From Streptomyces sp. SM10 (GTDB taxonomy: Bacteria; Actinomycetota; Actinomycetes; Streptomycetales; Streptomycetaceae): a DNA stretch of 63,237 nucleotides. Both the position numbers and the translations under genes were made by a program. Location of the stretch: contig NZ_NEUF01000154.1 of NCBI RefSeq assembly GCF_002910915.1, positions 1 to 63,237 on the forward strand, in the 5' to 3' direction. Shown one piece after another: positions 20,767-29,085 of this stretch. Within the stretch, counting starts at the first letter, position 1. Each line of letters opens with the position of its first letter. The notes beneath the pieces are model-generated. The model saw nothing but the letters and a program-made list of their open reading frames with translations, had not been told where the DNA came from and ran no database searches.

Positions 20767-21666
20767 TCAGTTCTTCTGGATCTGGTCGAAGCTGAGCTCG
20801 ACCGGGGTCTCGCGACCGAAGATCTCGACGAGGCCCTTGACCTTCTTCGAGTCGGCGTTGATCTCGTTGATCGTCGCCTGAAGGGTCGCGAACGGGCCGT
20901 CGGTGACGGTGACCGAGTCGCCCACCTCGAAGTCCAGGACCTGGACCTCGACCTTGCGGGCCGGAGCCGGCTTGCCCTCGGCCTCGGCCGCCTCGCGGGC
21001 CGCCTTCTCCTCGGCCTCGGGGGCGAGCATCTTGACGATCTCGTCCAGGGTCAGCGGGTACGGGTCGTAGGCGTTGCCCACGAAGCCGGTGACGCCCGGC
21101 GTGTTGCGGACAACACCCCAGGACTCGTTCGTCAGGTCCATGCGCACCAGGACGTATCCCGGGAGCTTGTTCTGACGGACGTTCTTCCGCTCACCGTTCT
21201 TGATCTGGACGATCTCTTCCTCGGGCACCTCGGCCTGGTAGATGAAGTCCTCGACGTTGAGCGAGACGGCGCGCTGCTCCAGGTTGGCCTTCACGCGCTT
21301 CTCGTAACCGGCGTACGTGTGGATGACGTACCACTCGCCGGGAAGTCCGCGCAGCTCCTCGCGGAGGGCGGTGACGGCGTCGACGGGGGCGGCCGGCTCG
21401 GCCTCCTCGTCAGCCACTTCGTCCTCGGCGGGCTCGGCCTCTTCGTCGGCCTCGGCGGGCGCGTCGGCCTCGGCGGGCGCGTCGGCCTCTTCGGACTCGG
21501 CGCGCACGGCGTCCTGCTCGGCGGGCTCACCCGCGGCGGCGTCAGCAGCTTCGACCTGGTCCGGGGCCACGGCATCCGCCGCCTCGACGATGTCGAGCTG
21601 GTCCTCGGCGGACTCGACGGCGCTCGCCGTGGGCTCGGCGTCGTCGTTCAGGTTCGGGTCAGACAC
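20767..21666 (-). CDS. nusG: Transcription termination/antitermination factor NusG
   Basis: The GTG at 21666, preceded by AGGAAG, gives 299 residues starting 'SDPNLNDD', close to S. coelicolor NusG; the longer frame upstream would overlap the secE region. The first 110 residues are the acidic Ala/Glu/Asp-rich extension typical of Streptomyces NusG. The NGN domain follows ('EWYVIHTYAGYEKRVK'), then the KOW domain ('VGDSVTVTDGPFATLQATI'). NusG binds the RNA polymerase clamp and couples transcription to Rho or the ribosome. Confidence 0.96.
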   Translation of the reverse strand: MSDPNLNDDAEPTASAVESAEDQLDIVEAADAVAPDQVEAADAAAGEPAEQDAVRAESEEADAPAEADAPAEADEEAEPAEDEVADEEAEPAAPVDAVTALREELRGLPGEWYVIHTYAGYEKRVKANLEQRAVSLNVEDFIYQAEVPEEEIVQIKNGERKNVRQNKLPGYVLVRMDLTNESWGVVRNTPGVTGFVGNAYDPYPLTLDEIVKMLAPEAEEKAAREAAEAEGKPAPARKVEVQVLDFEVGDSVTVTDGPFATLQATINEINADSKKVKGLVEIFGRETPVELSFDQIQKN

Positions 21667-21742
21667 GATGGCTGCTTCTTCCTGGATACATATGGGTGGA
21701 ACACGCGAAAAAGGGGCGCCTGTGGGGCGCCCTTCGCGAGGA

Positions 21743-22030
21743 TCAGCCGAAGACGTACTTGATGACCCGCGCGAATCCGAAGTCAATCACGGTGACGAGG
21801 CCGATCATCACGACCACGAATGCGATGACCACGGCGGTGTAGGTCGTGAGCTGGTTGCGCGTCGGCCATACGACCTTGCGGAGCTCGGCGACGATCTGGC
21901 GGTAGAACAGCGCGAGACGGCCCAGAGGGCCCTTCTTGCCGCGCTTGCCGCCCTTCCGGGCCTTCTTCTTCGACTCGGGGGCTTCGTCCTCGGCATCAGG
22001 CATGTCGATGGAGCCCACGGCGTCCGTCAC
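21743..22030 (-). CDS. secE: Preprotein translocase subunit SecE
   Basis: The GTG at 22030, with AGGTGAG upstream, gives 95 residues starting 'TDAVGSIDMPDAEDEA'. A Lys-rich cytoplasmic stretch is followed by the conserved SecE motif 'VVWPTRNQL' and a single transmembrane helix ('VVIAFVVVMIGLVTVI'). It is the usual single-span actinobacterial SecE of the SecYEG channel. It is co-transcribed with nusG, 76 bases downstream. Confidence 0.96.
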   Translation of the reverse strand: MTDAVGSIDMPDAEDEAPESKKKARKGGKRGKKGPLGRLALFYRQIVAELRKVVWPTRNQLTTYTAVVIAFVVVMIGLVTVIDFGFARVIKYVFG

Positions 22031-22136
22031 GCTACTCACCTGATTCCGGGTCGTGGCCGTGCCGCGCCCGGTGGAGCCGCACGGCGGTGCATTGAAGTAC
22101 GTACATGCGCACACATCCTGGCGAAGGAGTGTGTAG

Positions 22137-22209
22137 CAGGGCCGGAGGGACTTGAACCCCCAACCGCTGGTTTTGGAGACCAGTGCTCTACCAATTGAGC
22201 TACGACCCT
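22137..22209 (-). tRNA. tRNA-Trp (anticodon CCA)
   Basis: The minus strand folds as a complete cloverleaf: acceptor AGGGTCG with CGGCCCT, D-arm with AGCTCAATTGGTAGAGC, anticodon loop CTCCAAA giving CCA, and T-arm GGGGGTTCAAGTCCCTC. No CCA end is encoded. It precedes secE, the conserved actinobacterial order. Confidence 0.97.
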
Positions 22210-22422
22210 TTGTGGTTTCCACCAACCTACCGCATCTCCCCCGGTGGGCCGGTGGGGAAACGGTGCGGCTGATGAAGGCCAACGACAGGTGAGTGTACGT
22301 GCTCAGCGGCCTCGCGTCGAACAGACAACAACCGACCGGTCCTGTCCGGATGCTGTCCGGGTCCTGTCCGGTCCCTGAAACCCCTGTGCCCGGGCCTTTT
22401 CCGGTCTGCGAGCATGGGGGGC

Positions 22423-23649
22423 ATGAGCGCTGCAACTTCTCCGTCCGAGCGCCGGGTCTCGGCCCGCATCGGTGCGATCTCCGAGTCCGCCACCCTCGCC
22501 GTCGACGCCAAGGCCAAGGCCCTGAAGGCCGCCGGGCGTCCGGTGATCGGCTTCGGCGCCGGCGAGCCCGACTTCCCGACCCCCGATTACATCGTGGACG
22601 CCGCGATCGAGGCGTGCCGCAACCCGAAGTACCACCGCTACACCCCGGCGGGCGGGCTCCCCGAGCTCAAGGCCGCCATCGTGTCGAAGACGCTGCGCGA
22701 CTCCGGCTACGAGGTCGACGCCTCCCAGGTCCTGGTGACCAACGGCGGCAAGCAGGCCATCTACGAGGCCTTCGCCGCCGTCCTCGACCCGGGCGACGAG
22801 GTCATCGTCCCCGCCCCGTACTGGACCACCTACCCCGAGTCGATCCGTCTCGCCGGTGGTGTCCCGGTCGAGGTCGTCGCCGACGAGACCACCGGTTACC
22901 GCGTCTCGGTCGAGCAGCTCGAAGCCGCGCGCACCGAGCGCACCAAGGTCGTCCTGTTCGTGTCGCCCTCGAACCCGACGGGCGCCGTCTACAGCGAGGC
23001 CGACACCGAGGCGATCGGCCGCTGGGCCGTCGAGCACGGCCTGTGGGTCATGACCGACGAGATCTACGAGCACCTCGTCTACGGTGGCGCGGCCGCCGCC
23101 TCGCTCCCCGCCGTCGTGCCCGAGCTGCGCGACAAGTGCATCGTGGTCAACGGCGTCGCGAAGACCTACGCCATGACCGGCTGGCGGGTCGGGTGGATCA
23201 TCGGCCCGAAGGACATCGTGAAGGCCGCGACCAACCTGCAGTCGCACGCCACCTCCAACGTCAGCAACGTCGCGCAGGCCGCCGCGCTGGCCGCCGTGTC
23301 GGGCCCGCTGGACGCCGTCGCCGAGATGCGGAGCGCCTTCGACCGTCGCCGCAGGACGATCGTGCGCATGCTCAACGAGATCGAGGGCGTCCTCTGCCCC
23401 GAGCCCGAGGGCGCGTTCTACGCGTACCCGTCGGTGAAGGGCCTGCTGGGCAAGGAGATCCGCGGCAAGCGCCCGGCGGACTCCGCCGAGCTCGCCGCCC
23501 TCATCCTGGACGAGGCCGAGGTGGCCGTGGTGCCGGGCGAGGCCTTCGGCACGCCGGGCTACCTGCGGCTCTCCTACGCGCTGGGCGACGACGACCTCGT
23601 CGAGGGCGTCTCGCGGCTCCAGAAACTGCTGGGCGAGGCCCGCGACTGA
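22423..23649 (+). CDS. aspC: Class I/II pyridoxal-phosphate aminotransferase, aspartate type
   Basis: The 408-residue protein has the subclass Ib aspartate aminotransferase pattern: 'FGAGEPDFPTPDYI' near the N-terminus, 'YWTTYPE' for PLP stacking, 'SPSNPTGAVY', 'DEIYEHLVY', and the Schiff-base lysine in 'NGVAKTYAMTGWRVG'. The ATG at 22423 is preferred over 22414 because the protein then begins 'MSAATSPSERRVSARIG'. It transfers amino groups between Asp/Glu and 2-oxoacids in the cytoplasm. It stands divergent from tRNA-Trp/secE and has its own terminator. Confidence 0.93.
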   Translation: MSAATSPSERRVSARIGAISESATLAVDAKAKALKAAGRPVIGFGAGEPDFPTPDYIVDAAIEACRNPKYHRYTPAGGLPELKAAIVSKTLRDSGYEVDASQVLVTNGGKQAIYEAFAAVLDPGDEVIVPAPYWTTYPESIRLAGGVPVEVVADETTGYRVSVEQLEAARTERTKVVLFVSPSNPTGAVYSEADTEAIGRWAVEHGLWVMTDEIYEHLVYGGAAAASLPAVVPELRDKCIVVNGVAKTYAMTGWRVGWIIGPKDIVKAATNLQSHATSNVSNVAQAAALAAVSGPLDAVAEMRSAFDRRRRTIVRMLNEIEGVLCPEPEGAFYAYPSVKGLLGKEIRGKRPADSAELAALILDEAEVAVVPGEAFGTPGYLRLSYALGDDDLVEGVSRLQKLLGEARD

Positions 23650-23665
23650 CGCTCCTCACCTGAAG

Positions 23666-23691
23666 AAGGGCCCCCTGGCCAGGGGGCCCTT
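23666..23691 (+). terminator. Intrinsic terminator of the aminotransferase gene
   Basis: A perfect 10-bp stem agggccccct/agggggccct with a four-base loop, extended by A-T pairs, runs into a tract of seven T residues 17 bases after the stop codon. Confidence 0.95.
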
Positions 23692-23836
23692 TTTTGTTCG
23701 AACCGTAATCCCATAAAGGAATCCCTTCACCGCGTCGGCCCACAAGGGGAAGATGTCTGTCTCGCGGCTACCCGACCCGAGGGTGACGTTCCCTCCACCT
23801 GGTCGGCCGGCGGAAAATCCCTGCGAAGATTCAGGG

Positions 23837-24850
23837 ATGGAGCGTGACGTAAGGCTGTTGCCCAAGGCCCACCTGCACCTGCACTTCACCGGGTCGATGC
23901 GGCCGACGACCCTGCTCGAACTGGCGGACAAGTACGGGGTCCGTCTGCCCGAGGCCCTGACCGGCGGCGAGCCGCCCCAGCTGCGTGCGACCGACGAGCG
24001 CGGCTGGTTCCGCTTCCAGCGCCTCTACGACATCGCGCGGTCCTGTCTGCGTTCTCCCGAGGACATCCAGCGGCTCGTGCGCGAGACCGCCATGGAGGAC
24101 GTCGCCGACGGTTCCGGGTGGCTGGAGATCCAGGTCGACCCCACCTCGTACGCCCCGCTGCTCGGGGGGCTCATCCCGGCCATCGAGATCATCCTGGACG
24201 CCGTGGACAGCGCGGCCCGGGAGACCGGCCTCGGGATCCGGGTGGTCATCGCCGCGAACCGGATGAAGCATCCGCTGGACGCCCGGACGCTGGCCCGGCT
24301 CGCCGTGCGCTACGCGGACCGGGGGGTCATCGGCTTCGGGCTCTCCAACGACGAACGCCGCGGGATGGCCCGCGACTTCGACCGCGCCTTCGCCATCGCC
24401 CGTGAGGGCGGTCTGATCGCGGCGCCGCACGGCGGTGAGCTCTCGGGCCCTTCCAGCGTCCGGGACTGCCTGGACGACCTCGACGCGGCCCGGATCGGGC
24501 ACGGCGTACGGGCGGCCGAGGATCCGAGGCTGCTGCGCAAGCTCGCCGAGCGGGGCGTGACCTGCGAGGTCTGCCCGGCGTCCAACGTGGCGCTCGGCGT
24601 CTACGAGAAGCCCGCGGACGTACCCCTGCGCACTCTGTTCGATGCGGGGGTGCCGATGGCGCTCGGCGCGGACGACCCGCTGCTCTTCGGCTCGCGGCTG
24701 GCCGCGCAGTACGACCTCGTGCGCCGTCATCACGCGTTCACCGACGAGGAGCTGGCCGAGCTGGCGCGGCAGTCCGTGCGGGGGTCGGTGGCTCCCGTCG
24801 AGGTGCGGGAGAGACTGCTGGGCGGGATCGACGCCTGGCTCGCTAGCTGA
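23837..24850 (+). CDS. Adenosine deaminase family protein
   Basis: The 337-residue protein follows the adenosine/adenine deaminase metal pattern: 'KAHLHLHFTGS' (two zinc His and the substrate loop), 'APHGGE' (third His and catalytic Glu), 'RIGHG', 'CPASN', and 'LGADDP' with the zinc/catalytic Asp. It is expected to hydrolyse adenosine or a related aminopurine to the inosine form in the cytoplasm. The ATG at 23837 is chosen because 'MERDVRLLPKAHLH' is the usual spacing to the metal site. Its 3' end overlaps the convergent TetR gene by eight bases. Adenine or S-adenosyl-type substrates remain possible. Confidence 0.88.
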   Translation: MERDVRLLPKAHLHLHFTGSMRPTTLLELADKYGVRLPEALTGGEPPQLRATDERGWFRFQRLYDIARSCLRSPEDIQRLVRETAMEDVADGSGWLEIQVDPTSYAPLLGGLIPAIEIILDAVDSAARETGLGIRVVIAANRMKHPLDARTLARLAVRYADRGVIGFGLSNDERRGMARDFDRAFAIAREGGLIAAPHGGELSGPSSVRDCLDDLDAARIGHGVRAAEDPRLLRKLAERGVTCEVCPASNVALGVYEKPADVPLRTLFDAGVPMALGADDPLLFGSRLAAQYDLVRRHHAFTDEELAELARQSVRGSVAPVEVRERLLGGIDAWLAS

Positions 24851-25424
24851 TGCCGCCCAGCAGGGTGCGCGCGAGGGACGCGGCGAAGTCGTCCAGCGGC
24901 TGCGGGGTTCCGCCCGCCGCGTAGGCGAAGGCGCGTTGCGCGCAGGCGCCCAGCAGCAGCGAGGCCGCGGCATAGGTGTCCGCCCCGGGGGCGACGCGGC
25001 CTGCCCGCTGCTCGGCGCGGAGATAGGCGTCGAGGCCTTCGATGGGCTTGTGCGGGCCTGCGCCCATCTCGCGCATCGCCTCGTCGTGGCGGTGCTTGAG
25101 CCGGGGGTCGGCGTGGAGCGAGGCGAGCACCGGGAAGCTCTGCTCGTAGAAGAGCGCCGCCTGGCGGGCGACCTCGGTGAGATTCCGCTCCAGCTCCCCC
25201 CTGCCCGGTTCCAGGTCGCTCAGGAGGGGGCCCAGCTTCGGCATCCGTTCGCCGAGAACGGTCACGAAGAGCTCCTCCTTGCTCCGGAAGTACTTGTACA
25301 GCGCCGCCTCGGAACAGTCGGCTGCCCTGGCGATCTCCTTCGTCGTCGTCCGGGCGAGGCCGATGCCGAGCATGAGCTCGTGCGCCGCGTCGATGATGCG
25401 GATGCGGGCCGGCTTCTGCTCCAT
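24843..25424 (-). CDS. TetR family transcriptional regulator
   Basis: The 193-residue protein has a TetR N-terminal helix-turn-helix: 'RIRIIDAAHELMLGIGLART', 'TKEIARAADCSEAALYKYF' and 'SKEELFVTV'. The C-terminal helical ligand-binding domain begins around residue 55. It is divergently placed from the NAD(P)-binding gene at 25512, with two operator-like palindromes between them, so it probably represses that gene and itself. The inducer is unknown. Confidence 0.92.
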   Translation of the reverse strand: MEQKPARIRIIDAAHELMLGIGLARTTTKEIARAADCSEAALYKYFRSKEELFVTVLGERMPKLGPLLSDLEPGRGELERNLTEVARQAALFYEQSFPVLASLHADPRLKHRHDEAMREMGAGPHKPIEGLDAYLRAEQRAGRVAPGADTYAAASLLLGACAQRAFAYAAGGTPQPLDDFAASLARTLLGGIS

Positions 25425-25452
25425 GCGTGCTCCAGAAAGGCTTGACGAGGGG

Positions 25453-25492
25453 GTGAGCGTCCACTCACCCTAGGGGTAAGTGAATACTCACT
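25453..25492. promoter_or_regulatory. Paired TetR-type operators between divergent genes
   Basis: Two related palindromes occupy the 87-base divergent spacer: GTGAG-6 nt-CTCAC at 25453-25468, and AGTGA-ATAC-TCACT at 25479-25492. Both share the GTGA/TCAC half-sites usual for TetR-family operators. The second overlaps the expected promoter zone of the rightward gene. Confidence 0.7.
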
Positions 25493-25511
25493 CACTCGAA
25501 GGGCGTGTGCC

Positions 25512-26147
25512 ATGAGGATCACCGTGTTCGGCGCGACCGGGGCCATCGGCCAGGAGATCGTGCGGCAGGCGCTCTCGGCGGGGCACGAGGTGACGGCGGT
25601 GGTCCGCGACCCCGGCCGCCTCCCGGAAGGGCTGCGCGAAAGCGGACCGGACGGGGTCGTGCCGCTGGGCGACGCGGCTGCCGTGCGGGCGGCCGTCGCG
25701 GGGCGGGACGCCGTGCTGTCGGGGCTCGGTGCCCGGGGCCGGAAGGCCGGCGACGTCGCGGAGCGGCTCACCCGGCAGGTGCTGGGGGCGATGGAGGCGG
25801 AGCACGTGCGGCGGCTGCTGGTGGTGAGCGCGGCACCGGTCGGCCCGGAGCCGGCGGACGACCCGCTGCTGGACCGGGCGGTCCGCACGGTGATCGGCGC
25901 GGTCCTCAAGGAGGTGTACGCGGATCTGACGCGGATGGAGGCCGCCCTGGCCGCCAGCGCCACGGAGTGGACGTCGGTGCGTCCGCCGAAGCTCACGAAC
26001 GGCCCGCTGACAGGGACGTACCGGACGGTCGTGGGCGGCACGCCCCGCAGCGGGCGGTCCATCGCGCGGGCCGACGTGGCCCACGCGATGCTGGCGCTGA
26101 TCGACGACCCGGCCTCGGTGAAGCAGGGCGTGGGCGTCGCCTACTGA
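25512..26147 (+). CDS. NAD(P)H-binding (NmrA/SDR-a5-like) protein, TetR-controlled
   Basis: The 211-residue protein starts with a Rossmann motif 'ITVFGATGAIGQEIVRQAL' and continues with 'AVVRDPGRL' and 'VLSGLGARG', typical of atypical short-chain dehydrogenases. The Tyr-x-x-x-Lys catalytic pair of classical SDRs is not evident; 'LKEVYADLTRME' occupies that place. Members act as redox sensors, flavin reductases or quinone reductases. The divergent TetR gene and operator pair imply inducible expression, perhaps to an electrophile or drug. It converges on murB at a distance of 30 bases. Confidence 0.85.
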   Translation: MRITVFGATGAIGQEIVRQALSAGHEVTAVVRDPGRLPEGLRESGPDGVVPLGDAAAVRAAVAGRDAVLSGLGARGRKAGDVAERLTRQVLGAMEAEHVRRLLVVSAAPVGPEPADDPLLDRAVRTVIGAVLKEVYADLTRMEAALAASATEWTSVRPPKLTNGPLTGTYRTVVGGTPRSGRSIARADVAHAMLALIDDPASVKQGVGVAY

Positions 26148-26177
26148 TCGCCGCCGCGGGGCCGCCCGAAGAACGAC

Positions 26178-27233
26178 CTACAGGCTGACGCCGACCGTCA
26201 CCGGCTCGTTGACCAGGGTGACCCCGAAGGCCTCGTGGACCCCTGCGACGACCTCGCGGGCCAGGGCCAGCAGGTCCTCGGTGGTCGCCCCTCCACGGTT
26301 GGTGAGGGCGAGCGTGTGCTTGGTGGAGATGCGGGCGGGCCCCGTCCCGTAGCCCTTGGTGAAGCCCGCCTTGTCGATGAGCCAGGCGGCCGAGGTCTTC
26401 ACCTGTCCGTCGCCCGCGGGGAAGGCCGGGGGTGTGGTGTCCGCCCCCAGGCGCTCGGCGGCGCGGGCCAGGAAGGCCGCGTGCTCCGCCTCGTCGAGGA
26501 TCGGGTTGGTGAAGAAGGACCCGGCCGACCAGGTGTCGTGGTCCTCCGGGTCCAGCACCATGCCCTTGCCCGCCCGCAGCCGGAGGACGGTCTCGCTGGC
26601 CGAGGCGGCGGGAACGCGCTCGCCCTGCTCGACGCCCATGGCCCTGGCCGTCTCCGGGTAGCGGAGCGGCGCGGACAGGCCGCCCGCGTCCTCCAGCCCG
26701 AAGCGGACACGGAGCACGACGAAACGGTCCGGCTCGGCCTTGAAGCGGCTGTGGCGGTAGGAGAACGCGCAGGCCTCGTTCGGGAGGGTGACCGTCTCCC
26801 GGGTCCGCCGGTCGTAGGCGACGACCTCGGTGATGACCGAGGACACCTCCTGGCCGTAGGCGCCGACGTTCTGGATCGGTGTCGCCCCGGCCGACCCGGG
26901 GATCCCGGCGAGGCACTCGATCCCGGCCAGCCCCGCCTCGACCGTACGGGCCACGGCGTCGGTCCAGACCTCGCCGGCGGCGAGTTCGAGCGCCGCACCG
27001 GAGAGCTCGAAGCCCTTCGTCGCGATGCGGAGGGCCGTTCCGTCGAAGCCCTTGTCGCCGATGACCAGGTTGGAGCCGCCGCCGATGACCAGGAGCGGGG
27101 TGCCGCTGTCGTCGGCTTCGCGGACGGCCGCGATCACCTCGGCGTCGGTGGTGGCCGTCAGGAGGCGGCCGGCCGGTCCGCCGAGCCGGAAGGTGGTCAG
27201 GGGGGCGAGGGGGGCGTCGTGGAGTTCCTGCAC
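26178..27233 (-). CDS. murB: UDP-N-acetylenolpyruvoylglucosamine reductase
   Basis: The 351-residue flavoprotein has the FAD-binding 'VIGGGSNLVIGDKGFDG' motif, 'GIPGSAGATPIQNVGAYGQEV' for the diphosphate site, the type I MurB Tyr in 'SYRHSRFK', and the catalytic 'SAGSFFTNP' serine in the C-terminal domain. It reduces enolpyruvyl-UDP-GlcNAc to UDP-MurNAc with NADPH, the second committed step of peptidoglycan precursor synthesis. The position near rpmG and the MaoC pair is the normal Streptomyces arrangement. Confidence 0.96.
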   Translation of the reverse strand: MQELHDAPLAPLTTFRLGGPAGRLLTATTDAEVIAAVREADDSGTPLLVIGGGSNLVIGDKGFDGTALRIATKGFELSGAALELAAGEVWTDAVARTVEAGLAGIECLAGIPGSAGATPIQNVGAYGQEVSSVITEVVAYDRRTRETVTLPNEACAFSYRHSRFKAEPDRFVVLRVRFGLEDAGGLSAPLRYPETARAMGVEQGERVPAASASETVLRLRAGKGMVLDPEDHDTWSAGSFFTNPILDEAEHAAFLARAAERLGADTTPPAFPAGDGQVKTSAAWLIDKAGFTKGYGTGPARISTKHTLALTNRGGATTEDLLALAREVVAGVHEAFGVTLVNEPVTVGVSL

Positions 27234-27287
27234 GGGGACAAGAGTACGGTCCGCGGCCCCGTCGTCCGGGTGGGGCCACGGAGCGCG

Positions 27288-27319
27288 CGGAGGGCGCCCT
27301 CCGAGGAGAGCGCCCTCCG
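27288..27319 (-). terminator. Terminator after the MaoC pair
   Basis: A perfect 10-bp stem cggagggcgc/gcgccctccg with a 12-base loop lies 23 bases beyond the stop of the second MaoC gene and before murB. Confidence 0.7.
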
Positions 27320-27341
27320 GCCCGTCACGTGCGGCTCCGCG

Positions 27342-27770
27342 TCAGGCCAGGCGGACGACGGCGCGGGACATGCCCAGCACCTTCTTGCCGTCGCTCATCG
27401 CCGTCAGGTCGACCCGCACCAGGTTGTCGTCGAGCTTCGCGGCGACCTTGCCGCTGACCTCGATCAGCGCCCCGGTGCCGTCGTTCGGCACGACGACGGG
27501 CTTGGTGAACCGCACCCCGTACTCGACGACCGCGCCCGGGTCACCGGCCCAGTCCGTGACCACACGGACCGCCTCGGCCATGGTGAACATGCCGTGCGCG
27601 ATCACGTCCGGCAGTCCGACCTCCGTCGCGAACTTCTCGTTCCAGTGAATCGGGTTGAAGTCACCGGAGGCGCCCGCGTACTGCACCAGGGTGGCCCGCG
27701 TCACCGGGAACGACTGCGCCGGCAGCTCCGTGCCGACCTCGACGGCCCCGTAGGCCATGCTCGCCGTCAT
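27342..27770 (-). CDS. MaoC-like hot-dog dehydratase, catalytic-type subunit
   Basis: The 142-residue protein has the hydratase-2 motif 'YAGASGDFNPIHWNEKFA' with the Asp/His catalytic dyad, then 'VIAHGMFTMAEAVRVV'. This is the pattern of mycobacterial HadB-type (R)-hydroxyacyl dehydratases. The ATG at 27770 shares a base with the stop of the upstream subunit, so the two are co-translated and probably form a heterodimer. An acyl-thioester dehydration role in fatty-acid metabolism is inferred. Confidence 0.9.
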   Translation of the reverse strand: MTASMAYGAVEVGTELPAQSFPVTRATLVQYAGASGDFNPIHWNEKFATEVGLPDVIAHGMFTMAEAVRVVTDWAGDPGAVVEYGVRFTKPVVVPNDGTGALIEVSGKVAAKLDDNLVRVDLTAMSDGKKVLGMSRAVVRLA

Positions 27771-28222
27771 CACGCCTCCTCGGCGGCGCGCGCCACCAGC
27801 TTCGTCCACGCGGTCACCACGTGTTCACCGGACTCGTCGTGCACCTCGCCGCGGATGTCCAGGATGTCGTTGCCCGCCATCGTCTTGACGGCCTCGATGG
27901 TGGAGGTGACCGTCAGCCGGTCCCCCGCCCGGACGGGGCGCCGGTAGGCGAACTTCTGGTCGCCGTGCACCACACGGCTGTAGTCCAGGCCCAGCTGGGG
28001 GTCCTCGATCACCTGGCCCGCGGCCTTGAAGGTGATGGAGAAGACGAACGTGGGGGGTGCGATCACGTCCGAGTGCCCGAGAGCCTTGGCGGCCTCCGGA
28101 TCCACGTACGCGGGATTGGTGTCACCCACCGCTTCCGCGAACTCCCGGATCTTCTCCCGGCCGACCTCGTACGCCGGGGTGGGCGGATAGGTCCGCCCCA
28201 CGAAGGACTGGTCGAGCGCCAT
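27770..28222 (-). CDS. MaoC-like FAS1-type dehydratase, N-terminal-domain subunit
   Basis: The 150-residue protein begins 'MALDQSFVGRTYPPTPAYEVG' and has 'FAEAVGDTNPAYVDPEAA' and 'VIAPPTFVFS'. This is the substrate-binding half (MaoC_dehydrat_N, HadA/HadC-like), which lacks the His of the catalytic motif. It pairs with the following gene. The start at 28222 is favoured because the longer frame runs through the rpmG terminator hairpin. Confidence 0.9.
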   Translation of the reverse strand: MALDQSFVGRTYPPTPAYEVGREKIREFAEAVGDTNPAYVDPEAAKALGHSDVIAPPTFVFSITFKAAGQVIEDPQLGLDYSRVVHGDQKFAYRRPVRAGDRLTVTSTIEAVKTMAGNDILDIRGEVHDESGEHVVTAWTKLVARAAEEA

Positions 28223-28287
28223 GAGCCCGGTACCTCCTGATGAAAGTCGAATGGGGCGGGGAACCACCCCAACCACCAGATAAAACG

Positions 28288-28322
28288 ACACGAGGCCGCC
28301 CCCAGTGGGGACGGCCTCGTGT
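28288..28322 (-). terminator. Terminator downstream of rpmG
   Basis: A perfect 11-bp stem acacgaggccg/cggcctcgtgt closes 12 bases after the rpmG stop and is followed on the minus strand by a T-containing tract (cgttttatc). It separates rpmG from the MaoC pair. Confidence 0.88.
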
Positions 28323-28333
28323 ACGAGCCTGTT

Positions 28334-28498
28334 TCAGCGCGTTTCGCGGTGCGCAGTGTGTGAGTTGCAGCGCGGGCAGTGCTTCTTCATCTCAAGACGG
28401 TCCGGGTTGTTACGCCGGTTCTTCTTGGTGATGTAGTTCCGCTCCTTGCACTCCACGCAGGCCAGCGTGATCTTCGGGCGGACGTCGGTGGCAGCCAC
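28334..28498 (-). CDS. rpmG: 50S ribosomal protein L33 (zinc-binding type)
   Basis: The GTG at 28498, with AAGGAG upstream, gives 54 residues starting '[20 protein letters not shown]'. Two CxxC pairs ('CVEC' and 'CPRC') form the zinc ribbon, so this is the C+ paralogue. Streptomyces often has a C- copy elsewhere that is used under zinc limitation. It lies just downstream of tRNA-Met and tRNA-Thr on the same strand. Confidence 0.96.
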
Positions 28499-28587
28499 GT
28501 GAGTGCTCCTTGGACGGACGGATGGACGGATGAACGCATAAAAGAGTAGCCGATCGAAGGACCGACCCCACAATCGGCTACCGTTAG

Positions 28588-28660
28588 TAGCGGTGACCGG
28601 ACTTGAACCGGTGACACAGCGATTATGAGCCGCTTGCTCTACCGACTGAGCTACACCGCT
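28588..28660 (-). tRNA. tRNA-Met (anticodon CAT, elongator-like)
   Basis: The cloverleaf on the minus strand has acceptor AGCGGTG with CACCGCT, anticodon loop CTCATAA and T-arm CCGGTTCAAGTCCGG. The closed first acceptor pair and the absence of three G-C pairs in the anticodon stem favour the elongator type. Confidence 0.95.
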
Positions 28661-28705
28661 TTGATGCCGGGCTTCCCCGCCGAAGCGGAGTCACCCGATC
28701 ACCAG

Positions 28706-28778
28706 AGCCCCAATGCGGAATCGAACCGCAGACCTTCTCCTTACCATGGAGACGCTCTACCGACTGAGCTATTGGGGC
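28706..28778 (-). tRNA. tRNA-Thr (anticodon GGT)
   Basis: The minus strand folds with acceptor GCCCCAA with TTGGGGC, anticodon stem TCTCC/GGAGA enclosing ATGGTAA (anticodon GGT), and T-arm GCGGTTCGATTCCGC. It precedes tRNA-Met by 45 bases, and both probably share a promoter. Confidence 0.96.
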
Positions 28779-29085
28779 GAGCGAGGAAGACATTACACGG
28801 TCTCTCGCCGATCGCCCAAATCCGTTTCCGGTGCCCTCGCCGGGCCCCGCACGGACCCCCGTCCGGCACCCGCCGCCACCCCCCTGATCAGGCCCTTGAT
28901 CAGCACGTACGCGATCTCCGCGGACGACCGCGAGACCCTCCGGACGCTCCCGTCCCGGCTCGCGCCCGCCGCCGCCCCACAGAGCCACATTCGTACGACT
29001 AATTCGCTCCTCCGCGGAGTGGGCGGAGCGCGCCCCTAGGCTCGGCGACCCTGCGTGATCATGAATTCCCTCCAGGAGCGGCGCG
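28779..29085. other. Intergenic stretch with no supported gene
   Basis: About 300 bases lie between tRNA-Thr and the rightward amidohydrolase. I see no credible reading frame, hairpin or tRNA here. The stretch should contain a leftward promoter for the tRNA-rpmG unit and a rightward promoter for the amidohydrolase. Confidence 0.6.
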
